Assembly (NCBI RefSeq): GCF_015674855.1
Contig: NZ_JADMLG010000014.1
Coordinates: 1 to 64,000, forward strand
From: Nocardia bovistercoris
Lineage (GTDB): Bacteria; Actinomycetota; Actinomycetes; Mycobacteriales; Mycobacteriaceae
DNA length: 64,000 nucleotides
Reading direction: 5' to 3'
Below are positions 17,564-27,142 of the stretch, piece by piece. How positions within the stretch are numbered: the stretch's first letter is position 1; each line of letters begins with the position of its first letter. Position numbers and translations under genes: made by a program. The notes beneath the pieces were generated by a model. It did not search any database. It was not told where the DNA came from and saw only the letters and a list, made by a program, of their open reading frames with translations.

Positions 17564-19213
17564 ATGCGGGATGTCACGATTTCGAGAAGGTTCGGAGTAG
17601 GCGCCATCGATACCGGTCAGTTGATCGCGGAGCATTACCGCCTGGTCGAGCGGATTGGTAGCGGCGGCACAGGCGTGGTTTGGCGTGCCGTCGATGAACG
17701 TCTGCAACGCTCGGTGGCGGTCAAGCAGATCCATATCCAGCCGAGCCTGCCCGAGGCCGAGCGCGACGTCGTGCGCCAGCGCGCGATCCGCGAGGCCCGC
17801 AACGCGGCGCGGTTCCAGCACCCGAACGCCATCGTCGTCTTCGACATCACCGAACACGACGGCGACCCGTGTCTGGTGATGGAGTTCATGAAGTCCAAGA
17901 GCCTGGCCGCGGTGCTCTCGGCCCAGGGCACCCTGCCGCTCACCCAGGTCTCGCGCATCGGCGAACAGGTCGCCTCCGCGCTGATCGCCGCGCACCAGGC
18001 GGGCATCGTGCACCGCGACGTCAAACCGGGCAACGTGCTGCTCGACGACAACGGCACCGTCAAGATCACCGACTTCGGCATCTCCCGCGCCACCGGCGAC
18101 GTGACCCTCACCGAGACCGGCCTGATCTGCGGCACCGCCGCCTACCTCGCGCCCGAGGTAGCGCGCGGCGCCGATCCGACGCCCGCCGCCGACGTGTTCG
18201 CCCTCGGCGCCACCCTGTTCCACGCGCTGGAGGGCGAACCGCCCTACGGCGCCAGCCCCAACCCGCTCGCGGTGCTCTACGCGGCGGCCAACGGGCAGGT
18301 CAGCGAACCGCGCAACGCGGGCGCGGCCACCGACTTCCTGCTGCGGCTGCTGAGTCCGAACCCCGAGGAACGCCCGACCATGCGCGAGTCGCGCGAGCAC
18401 CTCTCGGCGCTCGCCGATTCGGGCGCCGCGCCGGTGCCAGCGGGTTTCGTGCCCGCCAGCGAGGCGTACGCGCGGCGTCAGGTCGGTGCGTCCGCGGGAC
18501 CGGCCGCGCCGCCCGACGCAGCCACTCGCGCGCTGCGTTCGCCCGCCCCGCACGCGAACGGCCAGCGCAACGGCCGCCCGCCCGCGCCGCCGAACCGCAA
18601 CGGTCACGCGGATTCGATGTCCGCGCACCCGAATACCGCCGCGCACCCGCGCACCCAGGCCCAGCCGCGCCCCAAGCCCGCAGCCTCGGGCAAGTCCTCG
18701 GGGAAGCGCAGCGCCGTGCTCATCGGCGGCGTGGTCGGCACAGCCGTGGTCTTGGTGGCGCTGCTGATCGGCGCGCTGAGCCAGTCGGATCCGGAACCGC
18801 CCGCGCCGCAGGCGACTCCGCCCTCGGCGACAACGACCACCGGCGCGCCGACCACAACGCAGGCCGCGCAGTTGGGCAAGACGCCGAGCAGCGGTTCGGT
18901 CGAATGGGGTCCGGCGGGCGAGCTGATCGTCGACTTCTACAGCAGCCCGAGCGGTTCATGGTCGCTGCTGACCCCGGCGGCGCAGCAGGTCTACGGCGGC
19001 GAGCAGGCGTTCCGCCAGTACTGGGGTTCGCGCACCATCGACACCTTCGCCGGGATCAACGGCACCAACCGCGGCGCCTTCCCCGACGGCTCGGTGGATA
19101 TGCGCTTGTCGCAGCTCACCGTTGACGGCTCGACCACTTCGCTGGTGCTGCACGTGGTGAACAGCGGCGGTCGGCTGCTGATCGACAGCGACACCCGCCC
19201 GAACGCCACCTGA
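17564..19213 (+). CDS. Receptor-type Ser/Thr protein kinase (PASTA-less)
   Basis: 549 residues. Hanks-type kinase domain at about 25-285: glycine loop GSGGTG (32-37), Lys54 in VAVKQ, HRDVKPGN with Asp152, DFG at 170-172, and CGTAAYLAPE. A Pro/Ala/Arg/Asn-rich linker of about 95 residues leads to one transmembrane helix near 384-405, then an extracytoplasmic domain of about 110 residues after a Thr/Pro-rich stalk. That domain has no PASTA repeats; it resembles the SnoaL/NTF2-like sensor ends of some actinobacterial kinases. It sits between terB-like and terD genes and may phosphorylate them. ATG at 17564 is the only well-placed start. Confidence 0.87.
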   Translation: MRDVTISRRFGVGAIDTGQLIAEHYRLVERIGSGGTGVVWRAVDERLQRSVAVKQIHIQPSLPEAERDVVRQRAIREARNAARFQHPNAIVVFDITEHDGDPCLVMEFMKSKSLAAVLSAQGTLPLTQVSRIGEQVASALIAAHQAGIVHRDVKPGNVLLDDNGTVKITDFGISRATGDVTLTETGLICGTAAYLAPEVARGADPTPAADVFALGATLFHALEGEPPYGASPNPLAVLYAAANGQVSEPRNAGAATDFLLRLLSPNPEERPTMRESREHLSALADSGAAPVPAGFVPASEAYARRQVGASAGPAAPPDAATRALRSPAPHANGQRNGRPPAPPNRNGHADSMSAHPNTAAHPRTQAQPRPKPAASGKSSGKRSAVLIGGVVGTAVVLVALLIGALSQSDPEPPAPQATPPSATTTTGAPTTTQAAQLGKTPSSGSVEWGPAGELIVDFYSSPSGSWSLLTPAAQQVYGGEQAFRQYWGSRTIDTFAGINGTNRGAFPDGSVDMRLSQLTVDGSTTSLVLHVVNSGGRLLIDSDTRPNAT

Positions 19214-19230
19214 GAACTGCCACACGGGGA

Positions 19231-19266
19231 TCGACACCGGACCGACGGCGAGGTAGCCGGTGTCGA
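19231..19266. terminator. Bidirectional terminator between kinase and terD
   Basis: TCGACACCGG (19231-19240) pairs perfectly with CCGGTGTCGA (19257-19266), 16-base loop, between two converging genes. Confidence 0.65.
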
Positions 19267-19284
19267 CCGTGCGGCGCGGCGTGC

Positions 19285-19866
19285 TCAGGCCATCGCGAAA
19301 CGTAGCAGCGCCTGCTTGTCGCCCTGCTTGATCTTGCCCTTGCGGTTGAGCACCTCGAGCTGCCAGGCGTTGCCGTTGCGAAAGGCCCGCGCGACCGCGT
19401 TGGCGTTCTCGTTGCCGAGCAACGACGGCCAGATGTCGGCGACCTGCTGGGACGAGCCGCCGGTGGCGTCGTAGACCTTGAACGAGATGTTGTTGGCCTT
19501 GTCGAAGGAACTGCCCTTCTTGAACGCGGCGGCGACGAAGATGATCGCGTCGATGCCGCCTGGCACGTCGGCGAAGGTGACCGTGACGGTCTCGTCGTCG
19601 CCGGAGGCCGCGCCGGTCTGCTCGTCGCCGGAGTGCAGCACCGAGCTGTTGCCGAGCGGATCGAGTGAGTCGAGGCCCGCGAAGCGCACCGGTTCGGCGC
19701 CCTGCATGAGGATGGCGATCAGATCCAGGTCGACCCCCTTCTTCTTGCGCGCCCACCCGAGCGCTCCGCCACTGGTGCCAGCCGACGGATCCCAGCTCAC
19801 CCCGACACTCATCTTGCTGATGCCCGCGAGATCCGCGGCGCCGTCTTCTCTTTTGAGCGTGATCAT
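19285..19866 (-). CDS. TerD family calcium-binding stress protein
   Basis: 193 residues, full-length TerD fold. Family motifs: GVSWDPS near the N-terminus, KKGVDLDLIAILM, LDPLGNSSVLHSGDEQTG (the conserved metal-binding loop), DETVTVTF and NISFKVYDA. TerD proteins bind Ca2+ and act with TerB/TerC in envelope-linked stress responses. The ATG is 6 bases after TAGTCT on the minus strand, suggesting a leaderless mRNA. It converges with the kinase gene. Confidence 0.92.
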   Translation of the reverse strand: MITLKREDGAADLAGISKMSVGVSWDPSAGTSGGALGWARKKKGVDLDLIAILMQGAEPVRFAGLDSLDPLGNSSVLHSGDEQTGAASGDDETVTVTFADVPGGIDAIIFVAAAFKKGSSFDKANNISFKVYDATGGSSQQVADIWPSLLGNENANAVARAFRNGNAWQLEVLNRKGKIKQGDKQALLRFAMA

Positions 19867-20122
19867 GGCAACAGACTACCGGCGCCGCCGAATTGCCGTG
19901 GGGGACAGTATTTTCCCAGTTCAGAGGCATGATTCGCGGAATTTCTGCGCCGCGAGGACGCGGTGCGCGCATCGGTTTCGACGGCGTCGGATCGGGCCGA
20001 GCGGGCCGGGCGGGCGGCGGGCGGACGCGGCGCGGGAAATCCGGTGGCGGCGACCGTTTAGGCTGGATGTCGCGCGACCGGCACGATTACCGGCTCCGCG
20101 CGCCATCGAAGAAGGGGAGTCC

Positions 20123-20758
20123 GTGAGCACCACGTCCGTCGCACTGCTCGACTACGGTTCCGGCAACCTGCATTCGGCCGAACGCGCGCTGGTCCGCGCG
20201 GGCGCCGCGGTCGAGGTCACGGCGGATCCCCGCGTCGCGCTGGCCGCCGACGGACTCGTCGTGCCCGGCGTCGGCGCCTTCGAGGCGTGCATGGCCGGGC
20301 TGCGCGCGGTGCGCGGCGAACGCATCATCGGCCAGCGGCTGGCGGGCGGGCGGCCGGTGCTCGGCATCTGCGTCGGCATGCAGATCCTGTTCGAACGCGG
20401 CGTCGAGTTCGGCGTTGAGACCGACGGCTGCGCCGAATGGCCGGGCACCGTGGAGCGGCTTTCCGCGCCGGTGCTGCCGCACATGGGCTGGAACACCGTC
20501 TCCGCCCCCACCGACAGCACCCTGTTCGCGGGCATGGACCGCGACACTCGCTTCTACTTCGTGCACTCCTACGCCGCGCAGACCTGGGATCTGCCTCCCG
20601 GCGAACACTTCGCGAACCCCCGGCTCACCTGGGCCGAACACGGCGTGCCGTTCCTGGCCGCGGTGGAGAACGGCGCGCTGTCGGCCACCCAGTTCCACCC
20701 GGAGAAATCCGGCGACGCGGGCGCGCACCTGCTGCGCAACTGGATCGCCTCGCTGTGA
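20123..20758 (+). CDS. hisH: Imidazole glycerol phosphate synthase glutaminase subunit
   Basis: 211-residue class I glutamine amidotransferase that feeds ammonia to HisF. It starts VALLDYGSGNLHS; the nucleophile is in VLGICVGMQ and the His/Glu pair in FHPEKSGD. GTG start with GAAGGGGAG upstream. It heads hisH-priA-hisF-hisI. Unlike in mycobacteria, hisD, hisC and hisB are not upstream; terD is. Confidence 0.96.
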   Translation: MSTTSVALLDYGSGNLHSAERALVRAGAAVEVTADPRVALAADGLVVPGVGAFEACMAGLRAVRGERIIGQRLAGGRPVLGICVGMQILFERGVEFGVETDGCAEWPGTVERLSAPVLPHMGWNTVSAPTDSTLFAGMDRDTRFYFVHSYAAQTWDLPPGEHFANPRLTWAEHGVPFLAAVENGALSATQFHPEKSGDAGAHLLRNWIASL

Positions 20759-20825
20759 TCGCGCGGCGGGTATCGGCGCAGGCCCGAGGCGGGATCGCGG
20801 GAGCCCAACCACTAGGATTCCGTGC

Positions 20826-21557
20826 GTGAGTCTTGTGCTGCTGCCCGCCGTCGATGTCGCCAATGGTGAGGCCGTGCGCCTCGTACAGGGAGAGGCGGGC
20901 AGCGAAACCAGTTACGGTTCGCCCCGTGAGGCGGCGTTGACCTGGCAGCGGGCCGGGGCCGAATGGGTGCATCTGGTCGATCTGGACGCCGCTTTCGGGC
21001 GCGGGTCGAACCGGGAGCTGCTGGCCGAGGTGGTCGGCGAACTCGATGTCGCGGTCGAACTGTCCGGCGGCATCCGCGACGACGAATCCCTGCGCGCCGC
21101 GCTGGCCACCGGCTGCGCGCGCGTCAACCTCGGCACCGCGGCGCTGGAGGATCCGGTGTGGTGCGCCAAGGCCATCGCCGAACACGGCGACCGCATCGCC
21201 GTCGGGCTCGACGTGCGACTCGTCGACGGTGAATACCGGCTGCGCGGACGCGGCTGGGTCAGCGACGGCGGCGACCTGTGGGAGGTGCTCGAGCGCCTGG
21301 AACGCGACGGCTGCGCCCGCTACGTGGTGACCGACGTGACCAAGGACGGCACCCTGCAGGGCCCGAATCTGGAACTGCTGCGCGAGGTCTGCGCCGCCAC
21401 CGACGCGCCGGTGATCGCCTCCGGCGGGGTTTCCACCGTGGACGACCTGATCGCCATCGCCGGACTGGTCGACGAGGGCGTCGAGGGCTCGATCGTCGGC
21501 AAGGCGCTCTACGCGGGCAGGTTCACCCTGCCCGAGGCGCTGGCCGCGGTCCGCTGA
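20826..21557 (+). CDS. priA: Bifunctional HisA/TrpF isomerase PriA
   Basis: 243-residue (beta/alpha)8 isomerase. It starts LVLLPAVDVANGEAVRLVQGE; other landmarks are ELSGGIRDD, VGLDVRLV and TDVTKDGTLQGPN, with the paired half-barrel phosphate loops. Actinobacterial PriA isomerises both ProFAR (histidine) and phosphoribosylanthranilate (tryptophan); no trpF is present in the nearby trp cluster, consistent with the dual role. GTG at 20826 follows TAGGAT by 7 bases, so it may have its own leaderless promoter. Confidence 0.94.
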   Translation: MSLVLLPAVDVANGEAVRLVQGEAGSETSYGSPREAALTWQRAGAEWVHLVDLDAAFGRGSNRELLAEVVGELDVAVELSGGIRDDESLRAALATGCARVNLGTAALEDPVWCAKAIAEHGDRIAVGLDVRLVDGEYRLRGRGWVSDGGDLWEVLERLERDGCARYVVTDVTKDGTLQGPNLELLREVCAATDAPVIASGGVSTVDDLIAIAGLVDEGVEGSIVGKALYAGRFTLPEALAAVR

Positions 21558-21786
21558 CCGGCCCGTGCGTCGGACCCCCGAGCGTTGCTCGCCGTGGTGA
21601 GTTCGGCGCCGCCACCGGGTTCGCGCTCGGGCGGTGATGAATCTGTCGGGCGCGGACCGGCATTCAGGTTCTGGGTCGGGGCACTCCACCGCACCGGACG
21701 GGCACTGGGAATTGTTGGACATGATCTGCATGGTCGGCATGGCGTGAACCGCGCTTGCGGCCGAAAAACGAAGGGGTGAGTTGCCG

Positions 21787-22560
21787 ATGACACTGGCGGT
21801 GCGCGTGATTCCGTGCCTCGACGTGGACGCGGGTCGGGTGGTCAAGGGCGTCAATTTCGAGAACCTGCGCGACGCGGGCGATCCCGTCGAACTGGCCGCG
21901 CTCTACGACGCCCAGGGCGCCGACGAACTGACCTTCCTCGACGTCACGGCCTCCACCGGCGACCGGGGCACCATGATCGACGTGGTCACCAGGACCGCCG
22001 AGCAGATCTTCATCCCGCTCACCGTCGGCGGCGGGGTGCGCACCGTCGAGGACGTCGACCGGTTGCTGCGCGCGGGCGCGGACAAGGTTTCGGTGAACAC
22101 GGCGGCCATCGCGCGCCCCGAGGTGCTGCGCGAGATGAGCGTGCGGTTCGGTTCGCAGTGCATCGTGCTCTCGGTGGACGCGCGCACCGTGCCGGACGGG
22201 CAGCCCGACACCGACTCGGGCTGGGAGGTCACCACGCACGGCGGCAAGCGCGGCACCGGCATCGACGCCGTCGAATGGGCGGTGCGCGGCGCTGAACTCG
22301 GCGTCGGGGAGATCCTGTTGAACTCCATGGACGCCGACGGCACCAAGACCGGCTTCGACCTGCCGATGATCCGCGCGGTGCGCGCCGCGGTCACGGTGCC
22401 GGTGATCGCCAGCGGCGGCGCGGGTGCGCTCGACCACTTCGCGCCCGCCGTGCACGCGGGCGCCGACGCGGTGCTCGCGGCCAGCGTCTTCCACTTCGGC
22501 GACCTGACCATCGGCGAGGTCAAGGAGTCGCTGCGGTCGGAGAAGGTCGTGGTCCGATGA
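21787..22560 (+). CDS. hisF: Imidazole glycerol phosphate synthase cyclase subunit
   Basis: 257-residue (beta/alpha)8 enzyme using ammonia from HisH to form IGP and AICAR. Starts VRVIPCLDVDAGRVVKG with the catalytic Asp; ITVGGGVRT-type and ASGGAGALDHF loops bind phosphate. ATG 21787 fits the GAAGGGG site 10 bases upstream; a TTG at 21781 is an alternative. The 229 bp between priA and hisF holds no convincing gene, whereas mycobacteria have impA there. Overlaps hisI by ATGA. Confidence 0.97.
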   Translation: MTLAVRVIPCLDVDAGRVVKGVNFENLRDAGDPVELAALYDAQGADELTFLDVTASTGDRGTMIDVVTRTAEQIFIPLTVGGGVRTVEDVDRLLRAGADKVSVNTAAIARPEVLREMSVRFGSQCIVLSVDARTVPDGQPDTDSGWEVTTHGGKRGTGIDAVEWAVRGAELGVGEILLNSMDADGTKTGFDLPMIRAVRAAVTVPVIASGGAGALDHFAPAVHAGADAVLAASVFHFGDLTIGEVKESLRSEKVVVR

Positions 22561-22904
22561 GCCTCGATCCCGCCATCGCCGCGCGCCTCAAGCGCAACGA
22601 GGCCGGTCTGGTGGCCGCGGTCGCGCAGGAGCGCGGCACCGGTGACGTGCTGATGGTCGCGTGGATGGACGACGAGGCGTTGGCCCGCACCCTCACGACC
22701 CGCAAGGCCACCTATTTCTCGCGTTCGCGCGGGGAGTACTGGGTCAAGGGCGAGACCTCGGGGCATACCCAGTACGTGCACGAGGTGCGGCTCGACTGCG
22801 ACGGCGACACGGTGTTGCTCGTGGTGGATCAGCGCGGCGCGGCGTGTCACACGGGAACCCACACCTGTTTCGACACCGACCTGCTGCTCGGCGAACCTGC
22901 CTGA
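22557..22904 (+). CDS. hisI: Phosphoribosyl-AMP cyclohydrolase
   Basis: 115-residue cyclohydrolase domain alone (no HisE fusion). Motifs: VLMVAWMDDEAL, YFSRSRGEYWVKGETSGH, VRLDCDGDTVLL and the Zn-ligand ACHTGTHTCF. Coupled to hisF through ATGA. It ends 8 bp before the stop of the converging MarR gene. Confidence 0.96.
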   Translation: MSLDPAIAARLKRNEAGLVAAVAQERGTGDVLMVAWMDDEALARTLTTRKATYFSRSRGEYWVKGETSGHTQYVHEVRLDCDGDTVLLVVDQRGAACHTGTHTCFDTDLLLGEPA

Positions 22905-22912
22905 TCCGGCGG

Positions 22913-23398
22913 TCAGGTCTGCGGCGGGTCGGTGGCGCCGTCCCGGGTGAGGGTATCGGTCAGTCGGGTGGCGAGGATCTCGGTCAGATCGGCCAGGCTG
23001 ACCTTCTGATCGGCGTCGAGGCCGTCGAAGATGAATCGGCGCATCGCGTCCAGGTATCCGGGGGCGGCTTCGACGACCTTGAGATATCCGTCGTCGGTGA
23101 GCACCGCTTGGACGCCGCGTTTGCCCTGCGTGGTGACCCGCTGCGCGAGTCCGAGGCGTTCGAGTTTGGACACCACGTGCGACAGCCGCGATAGCGAAGC
23201 ATTTGCTTTGTGGGCGAGGTCACTCATCTGTAATCGATGGCCCGGCTCCTCCGAGAGCAGGGTCAACACCCAGTACTCGAAATGGGTGACACCGGATTCC
23301 CGCTGCAACCTGGTATCCAACGCACTCGGCAGGCGCGTCATCAGTGCCACTATCGAGCGCCACGCCCGGTGTTCGACGGGATCGAGCCACTTCGTCAC
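22913..23398 (-). CDS. MarR-family transcriptional regulator
   Basis: 161 residues from the chosen GTG at 23398, which has AGAAGG 6 bases upstream; longer starts to 23467 lack a ribosome site. Typical MarR layout: LTLLSEEPGHRLQMSDLAHKA, then the recognition helix region SLSRLSHVVSKLERLGL and a wing (TTQGKRGVQAVLTDDGY). Divergent from trpE, so it could regulate itself or trpE; no clear palindrome was found in the gap. The ligand is unknown. Confidence 0.85.
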   Translation of the reverse strand: MTKWLDPVEHRAWRSIVALMTRLPSALDTRLQRESGVTHFEYWVLTLLSEEPGHRLQMSDLAHKANASLSRLSHVVSKLERLGLAQRVTTQGKRGVQAVLTDDGYLKVVEAAPGYLDAMRRFIFDGLDADQKVSLADLTEILATRLTDTLTRDGATDPPQT

Positions 23399-23649
23399 TA
23401 CATGCCTTCTTTCGAGCCGAGTGACGGGGGTTTCATTCACGGTCACCCGCGAAGTCGAGTTTGCCACGACTTCGCTCGACCGTCATGGAGTTGCCGTATC
23501 TCGTGAGTTCATTCACAAGCGTGTTAACGACCGCCGAATGTGCTGGTAGCGGCCCATCCGCCGGCCGCGCCGAGGTGGCCGCTCGGCCCACCGCGCGGCG
23601 GGCGAGACCGCCGACGCCCCCGCGAGCGAAGGCTGGGATGATGGGTCCC

Positions 23650-25329
23650 ATGTCTGGCGCGTCGACCCACAGCACAACGACCCGCGAACAATTCCACGCA
23701 CTGGCTCGCGAGCACCGGGTGGTCCCGGTGACGCGCAAGGTGCTGGCGGATTCGGAGACCCCGCTCTCGGCGTATCGCAAACTCGGCGCCGACCGGGCGG
23801 GCACCTTCCTGTTCGAATCCGCCGAGAACGGCCGCTCCTGGTCGCGATGGTCGTTCATCGGCGCGGGCAGCCCATCGGCCCTGACCGTCGTCGACGGCGC
23901 CGCCACCTGGCTTGGCGCCATCCCCGCCGACGCGCCGTCGGGCGGCGACCCGCTGGTCGCGCTACGCGAAACCCTGGAACTGCTGCGCACCGAACGCCTG
24001 CCGGGACTGCCGCCGCTCACCGGCGGCATGGTCGGCTACCTCGGCTACGACGCGGTGCGCCGCATCGAGCGCCTGCCCGAACTGGCCGCCGACGACCTGC
24101 GCCTGCCCGAGATGGTGCTGCTGCTGGCCACCGACCTCGCCGCCTTCGACCACCACGAAGGCGCGATCACACTGATCGCCAACGCGGTCAACTGGAACGG
24201 CACCGACGAACGCGTCGACGAGGCATACGACGACGCCGTCGCCCGGCTCGACCGCATGACCGAGGCGCTGGCCGCGCCCGCGCCGTCCACGGTGTCGGTC
24301 TTCGACCGGCCCGAACCCGACTACCGGCGCGGGCGGACCACCGAGGAGTTCGGCGCGGGCGTGCGGCGGCTCATCAAGGAGATCGAAGCGGGCGAGGCGT
24401 TCCAGGTCGTGCTGTCGCAGCGCTTCGAAATGGACTACGACGGGTCGCCGGTCGACCTGTACCGGATGCTGCGCGCGTCGAACCCCAGCCCGTACATGTA
24501 CCTCATGCACATCCCCGACGGCGCGGGCGACACCGCCTTCTCCATCGTCGGTTCCAGCCCGGAATCCCTGGTCACCGTGAAGGACGGGATCGCGACCACC
24601 CATCCCATCGCGGGCACGAGGTGGCGCGGCGCCACCGAGGAGGACGACCTGCTGCTGGAGAAGGGCCTGCTGGCCGACGAGAAGGAGAACGCCGAACATC
24701 TGATGCTGGTCGACCTCGGCCGCAACGATCTCGGCCGGGTGTGCGAACCGGGCACCGTGCGGGTCACCGAATACCGCCACATCGAGCGCTACAGCCACGT
24801 CATGCACCTGGTGTCCACGGTGTCGGGCAGGCTGGCCGCCGGGCGCATCGCCCTCGACGCCGTGCGCGCCTGCTTCCCGGCGGGCACCCTGTCCGGCGCG
24901 CCCAAGGTCCGCGCCATGGAACTGATCGAGGAACTGGAACCGACCCGCCGCGGCGTCTACGGCGGCGTCGTCGGCTACCTCGACTTCGCGGGCGACGCCG
25001 ACACCGCCATCGCCATCCGCACCGCCCTGCTCAAGGACGGCATCGCCTACGTCCAGGCGGGCGCGGGCGTGGTCGCCGACTCCGATCCCGACTACGAGGA
25101 CGTGGAATCCAGGAACAAGGCGATGGCGGTCCTCAAGGCCGTCGCCGCCGCGCGCACGGTCCGGGCCTACGGCGCGGGCGCCACGGGAGACCAGGGGCGC
25201 GTGGTCGCCGGGACCGGACAGCGCGGCGCCGTGCGTGACGGGCGCGGTGACACCGTCGACAACGTGCTCGGGGACGGGCACGGGAGCGTTGTCGATGACG
25301 GGCGTGGGAGCGCGGACGGCGCGCGATGA
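23650..25329 (+). CDS. trpE: Anthranilate synthase component I
   Basis: 559 residues. Converts chorismate and ammonia to anthranilate. N-terminus has the tryptophan-feedback region (ADSETPLSAYRKL, ESAENGRSWSRWSFIG); the catalytic half has FQVVLSQRF, PSPYMYLM, GSSPESL, HPIAGTRWRG, DEKENAEHLMLVDLGRNDLGRV, and GTLSGAPKVRAME. ATG 23650 chosen by family length; ATG 23641 and 23638 are possible. After the usual end near residue 500 there is an odd, Gly/Asp/Val-rich tail of about 50 residues with repeated DGRG/GDGHG units. Its stop overlaps the next gene by ATGA. Confidence 0.96.
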   Translation: MSGASTHSTTTREQFHALAREHRVVPVTRKVLADSETPLSAYRKLGADRAGTFLFESAENGRSWSRWSFIGAGSPSALTVVDGAATWLGAIPADAPSGGDPLVALRETLELLRTERLPGLPPLTGGMVGYLGYDAVRRIERLPELAADDLRLPEMVLLLATDLAAFDHHEGAITLIANAVNWNGTDERVDEAYDDAVARLDRMTEALAAPAPSTVSVFDRPEPDYRRGRTTEEFGAGVRRLIKEIEAGEAFQVVLSQRFEMDYDGSPVDLYRMLRASNPSPYMYLMHIPDGAGDTAFSIVGSSPESLVTVKDGIATTHPIAGTRWRGATEEDDLLLEKGLLADEKENAEHLMLVDLGRNDLGRVCEPGTVRVTEYRHIERYSHVMHLVSTVSGRLAAGRIALDAVRACFPAGTLSGAPKVRAMELIEELEPTRRGVYGGVVGYLDFAGDADTAIAIRTALLKDGIAYVQAGAGVVADSDPDYEDVESRNKAMAVLKAVAAARTVRAYGAGATGDQGRVVAGTGQRGAVRDGRGDTVDNVLGDGHGSVVDDGRGSADGAR

Positions 25330-26117
25330 CCGCGTCCGAGCCCGAGCGGACCCCTGTGCCCGAGCCGACATCCGCGTCCGAACGCGAGTTCGCGCCCGCG
25401 AGCGAGTCCGACACCGCATCGGCGGCCGAACCACGCAACCGCCGGTATCCGGTGGGCGCGATCGTGCTGCTCGGCCTGGCCGCCGCGGCCATGTGGGGCG
25501 CGTCGCGGCTGACCTGGGTGACGGTCACCTCCACCGACGGCCTCACCCAGCCGAGGACCGACGAACTCGCGGGCGGCGTCTGGTTCGGCGCGCTCACCCC
25601 GCTGGCCCTGGTGCTCGTGGCGGCGGTCGCGGCGGTGCTGGCGACCCGAGGTTGGCTGCGGCGGCTGATCGGCGTTCTCATCGGATTGGTCGCCGCCGTC
25701 ACCGCCGTGCCCGCTTTCGCGCTGGTGACCGGCTCCGGAGCCACCGAGGAACGTGCCGCAACGCTGGCGGAGCTGCCGGGACGCGCCACCGTCACCGAGG
25801 TCGTCGCCGCGCCCTTCCCCGCGTGGTTGACCTTGTTCGCGGCGGCGGCGGTCTTCGTCGCGGCCGTCGCGCTGGCCCGCATGCCCGAGCAGACCGCCCG
25901 GCTGTCCGGGAAATACGAGAATCCGGCCTTCCGCCGCGCGGCCGCCACCGAACAGGTGAGCCGCCGCAAGAGCGACGCCGAGACCGGCGACGGTCTGAGC
26001 GAGCGTGTGCTCTGGGACGCACTCGACGCGGGCGCCGACCCGACCGAGGACACCGCGCCCGCCGCGCCCGACGAGCGGGCCTCCGAAACCTCGCGCCGCG
26101 GCCGAAATGCGTCGTGA
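25326..26117 (+). CDS. Trp-region conserved membrane protein (TIGR02234)
   Basis: 263 residues. A long charged N-terminal tail (acidic, Pro/Ser/Glu-rich, about 37 residues) is followed by four hydrophobic helices (beginning near residues 41, 90, 113 and 163), then a hydrophilic C-tail. Members of this family lie between trpE and trpC in actinobacteria (Rv1610 position) and have no known function. ATG overlaps the trpE stop, so it is coupled. Confidence 0.85.
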   Translation: MTASEPERTPVPEPTSASEREFAPASESDTASAAEPRNRRYPVGAIVLLGLAAAAMWGASRLTWVTVTSTDGLTQPRTDELAGGVWFGALTPLALVLVAAVAAVLATRGWLRRLIGVLIGLVAAVTAVPAFALVTGSGATEERAATLAELPGRATVTEVVAAPFPAWLTLFAAAAVFVAAVALARMPEQTARLSGKYENPAFRRAAATEQVSRRKSDAETGDGLSERVLWDALDAGADPTEDTAPAAPDERASETSRRGRNAS

Positions 26118-26172
26118 CGCGGTGGCTCGCCAGCTGTTTCGGGCTGCGACGCCGCGCCGCGCCGCGAACGTA

Positions 26173-26193
26173 TCGTGTGCGATCGACACACGA
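26173..26193. promoter_or_regulatory. Inverted repeat upstream of trpC
   Basis: TCGTGTG (26173-26179), 7-base spacer, CACACGA (26187-26193) in the 207-bp gap between the TIGR02234 gene and trpC. It could be an operator or part of an internal terminator/promoter; the sequence nearby (26230-26270) is comparatively AT-rich. Confidence 0.35.
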
Positions 26194-26324
26194 ATGTCGC
26201 GTCAGCGCAACCCCGGCGCGATCGGAAAACAGCACGCCATTTATTCTTTGTCAGCATCGGTGAGACAGCGCCTGGGGGGATTCTCAGGCAGCAAGTCCGT
26301 CTCCCCAGAAAGGATTCGAGCCAG

Positions 26325-27142
26325 ATGACGGTACTCGACTCGATTCTCGACGGGGTCCGCGCGGATGTGGCCGCTCGGGAAGCCGTCCTGGACTTCCAGT
26401 CCATCAAGGCCGCCGCGACCCGTGCACCCGCACCCCTCGACGCGCGTGCCGCACTCCTCGAAGACGGCATCGGCGTCATCGCCGAGGTCAAGCGGGCGAG
26501 TCCGTCCAAGGGCGCCCTCGCCGACATTCCCGATCCGGCCAGCCTCGCCAAGGCTTACGAGGACGGCGGCGCGCGGATCATCAGCGTGCTCACCGAGGGA
26601 CGTCGTTTCGGCGGCTCGCTCGACGACCTCGACGCGGTGCGCGCTTCGGTGCACATCCCGATCCTGCGCAAGGATTTCGTCATCGGCCCATATCAGATCC
26701 ACGAGGCGCGCGCGCACGGCGCCGACGTCATCCTGCTGATCGTGGCCGCGCTGGAACAGGACGTGCTCTCCGGGCTGATCGACCGCACCGAATCGCTCGG
26801 CATGACGGCCCTGGTCGAGGTGCACACCGAGGAGGAGGCCGATCGGGCGCTGGAAGCGGGCGCGTCGGTCATCGGCGTGAACGCGCGCAATCTCAAGACG
26901 CTCGAGGTCGACCGCGACGTGTTCGCCCGCATCGCGCCCGGACTGCCTACCGAGGTCATCCGCATCGCCGAATCCGGTGTGCGCGGCACCGCCGACCTGC
27001 TCGCCTACGCGGGTGCGGGCGCGGATGCCGTCCTGGTCGGCGAGGGCCTGGTGACGAGCGGCGATCCGCGCGCGGCGGTGCTGCAGCTGGTCACAGCGGG
27101 CACCCACCCGTCCTGCCCGAAGCCAGCCCGCCGGGGCCGGTG

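Noticed and set aside
21558..21786. A small gene between priA and hisF
   Set aside because: A 64-codon frame exists but lacks a ribosome site and any family resemblance.
23468..23649. A trp leader-peptide attenuator before trpE
   Set aside because: No run of Trp codons or competing hairpins was found.
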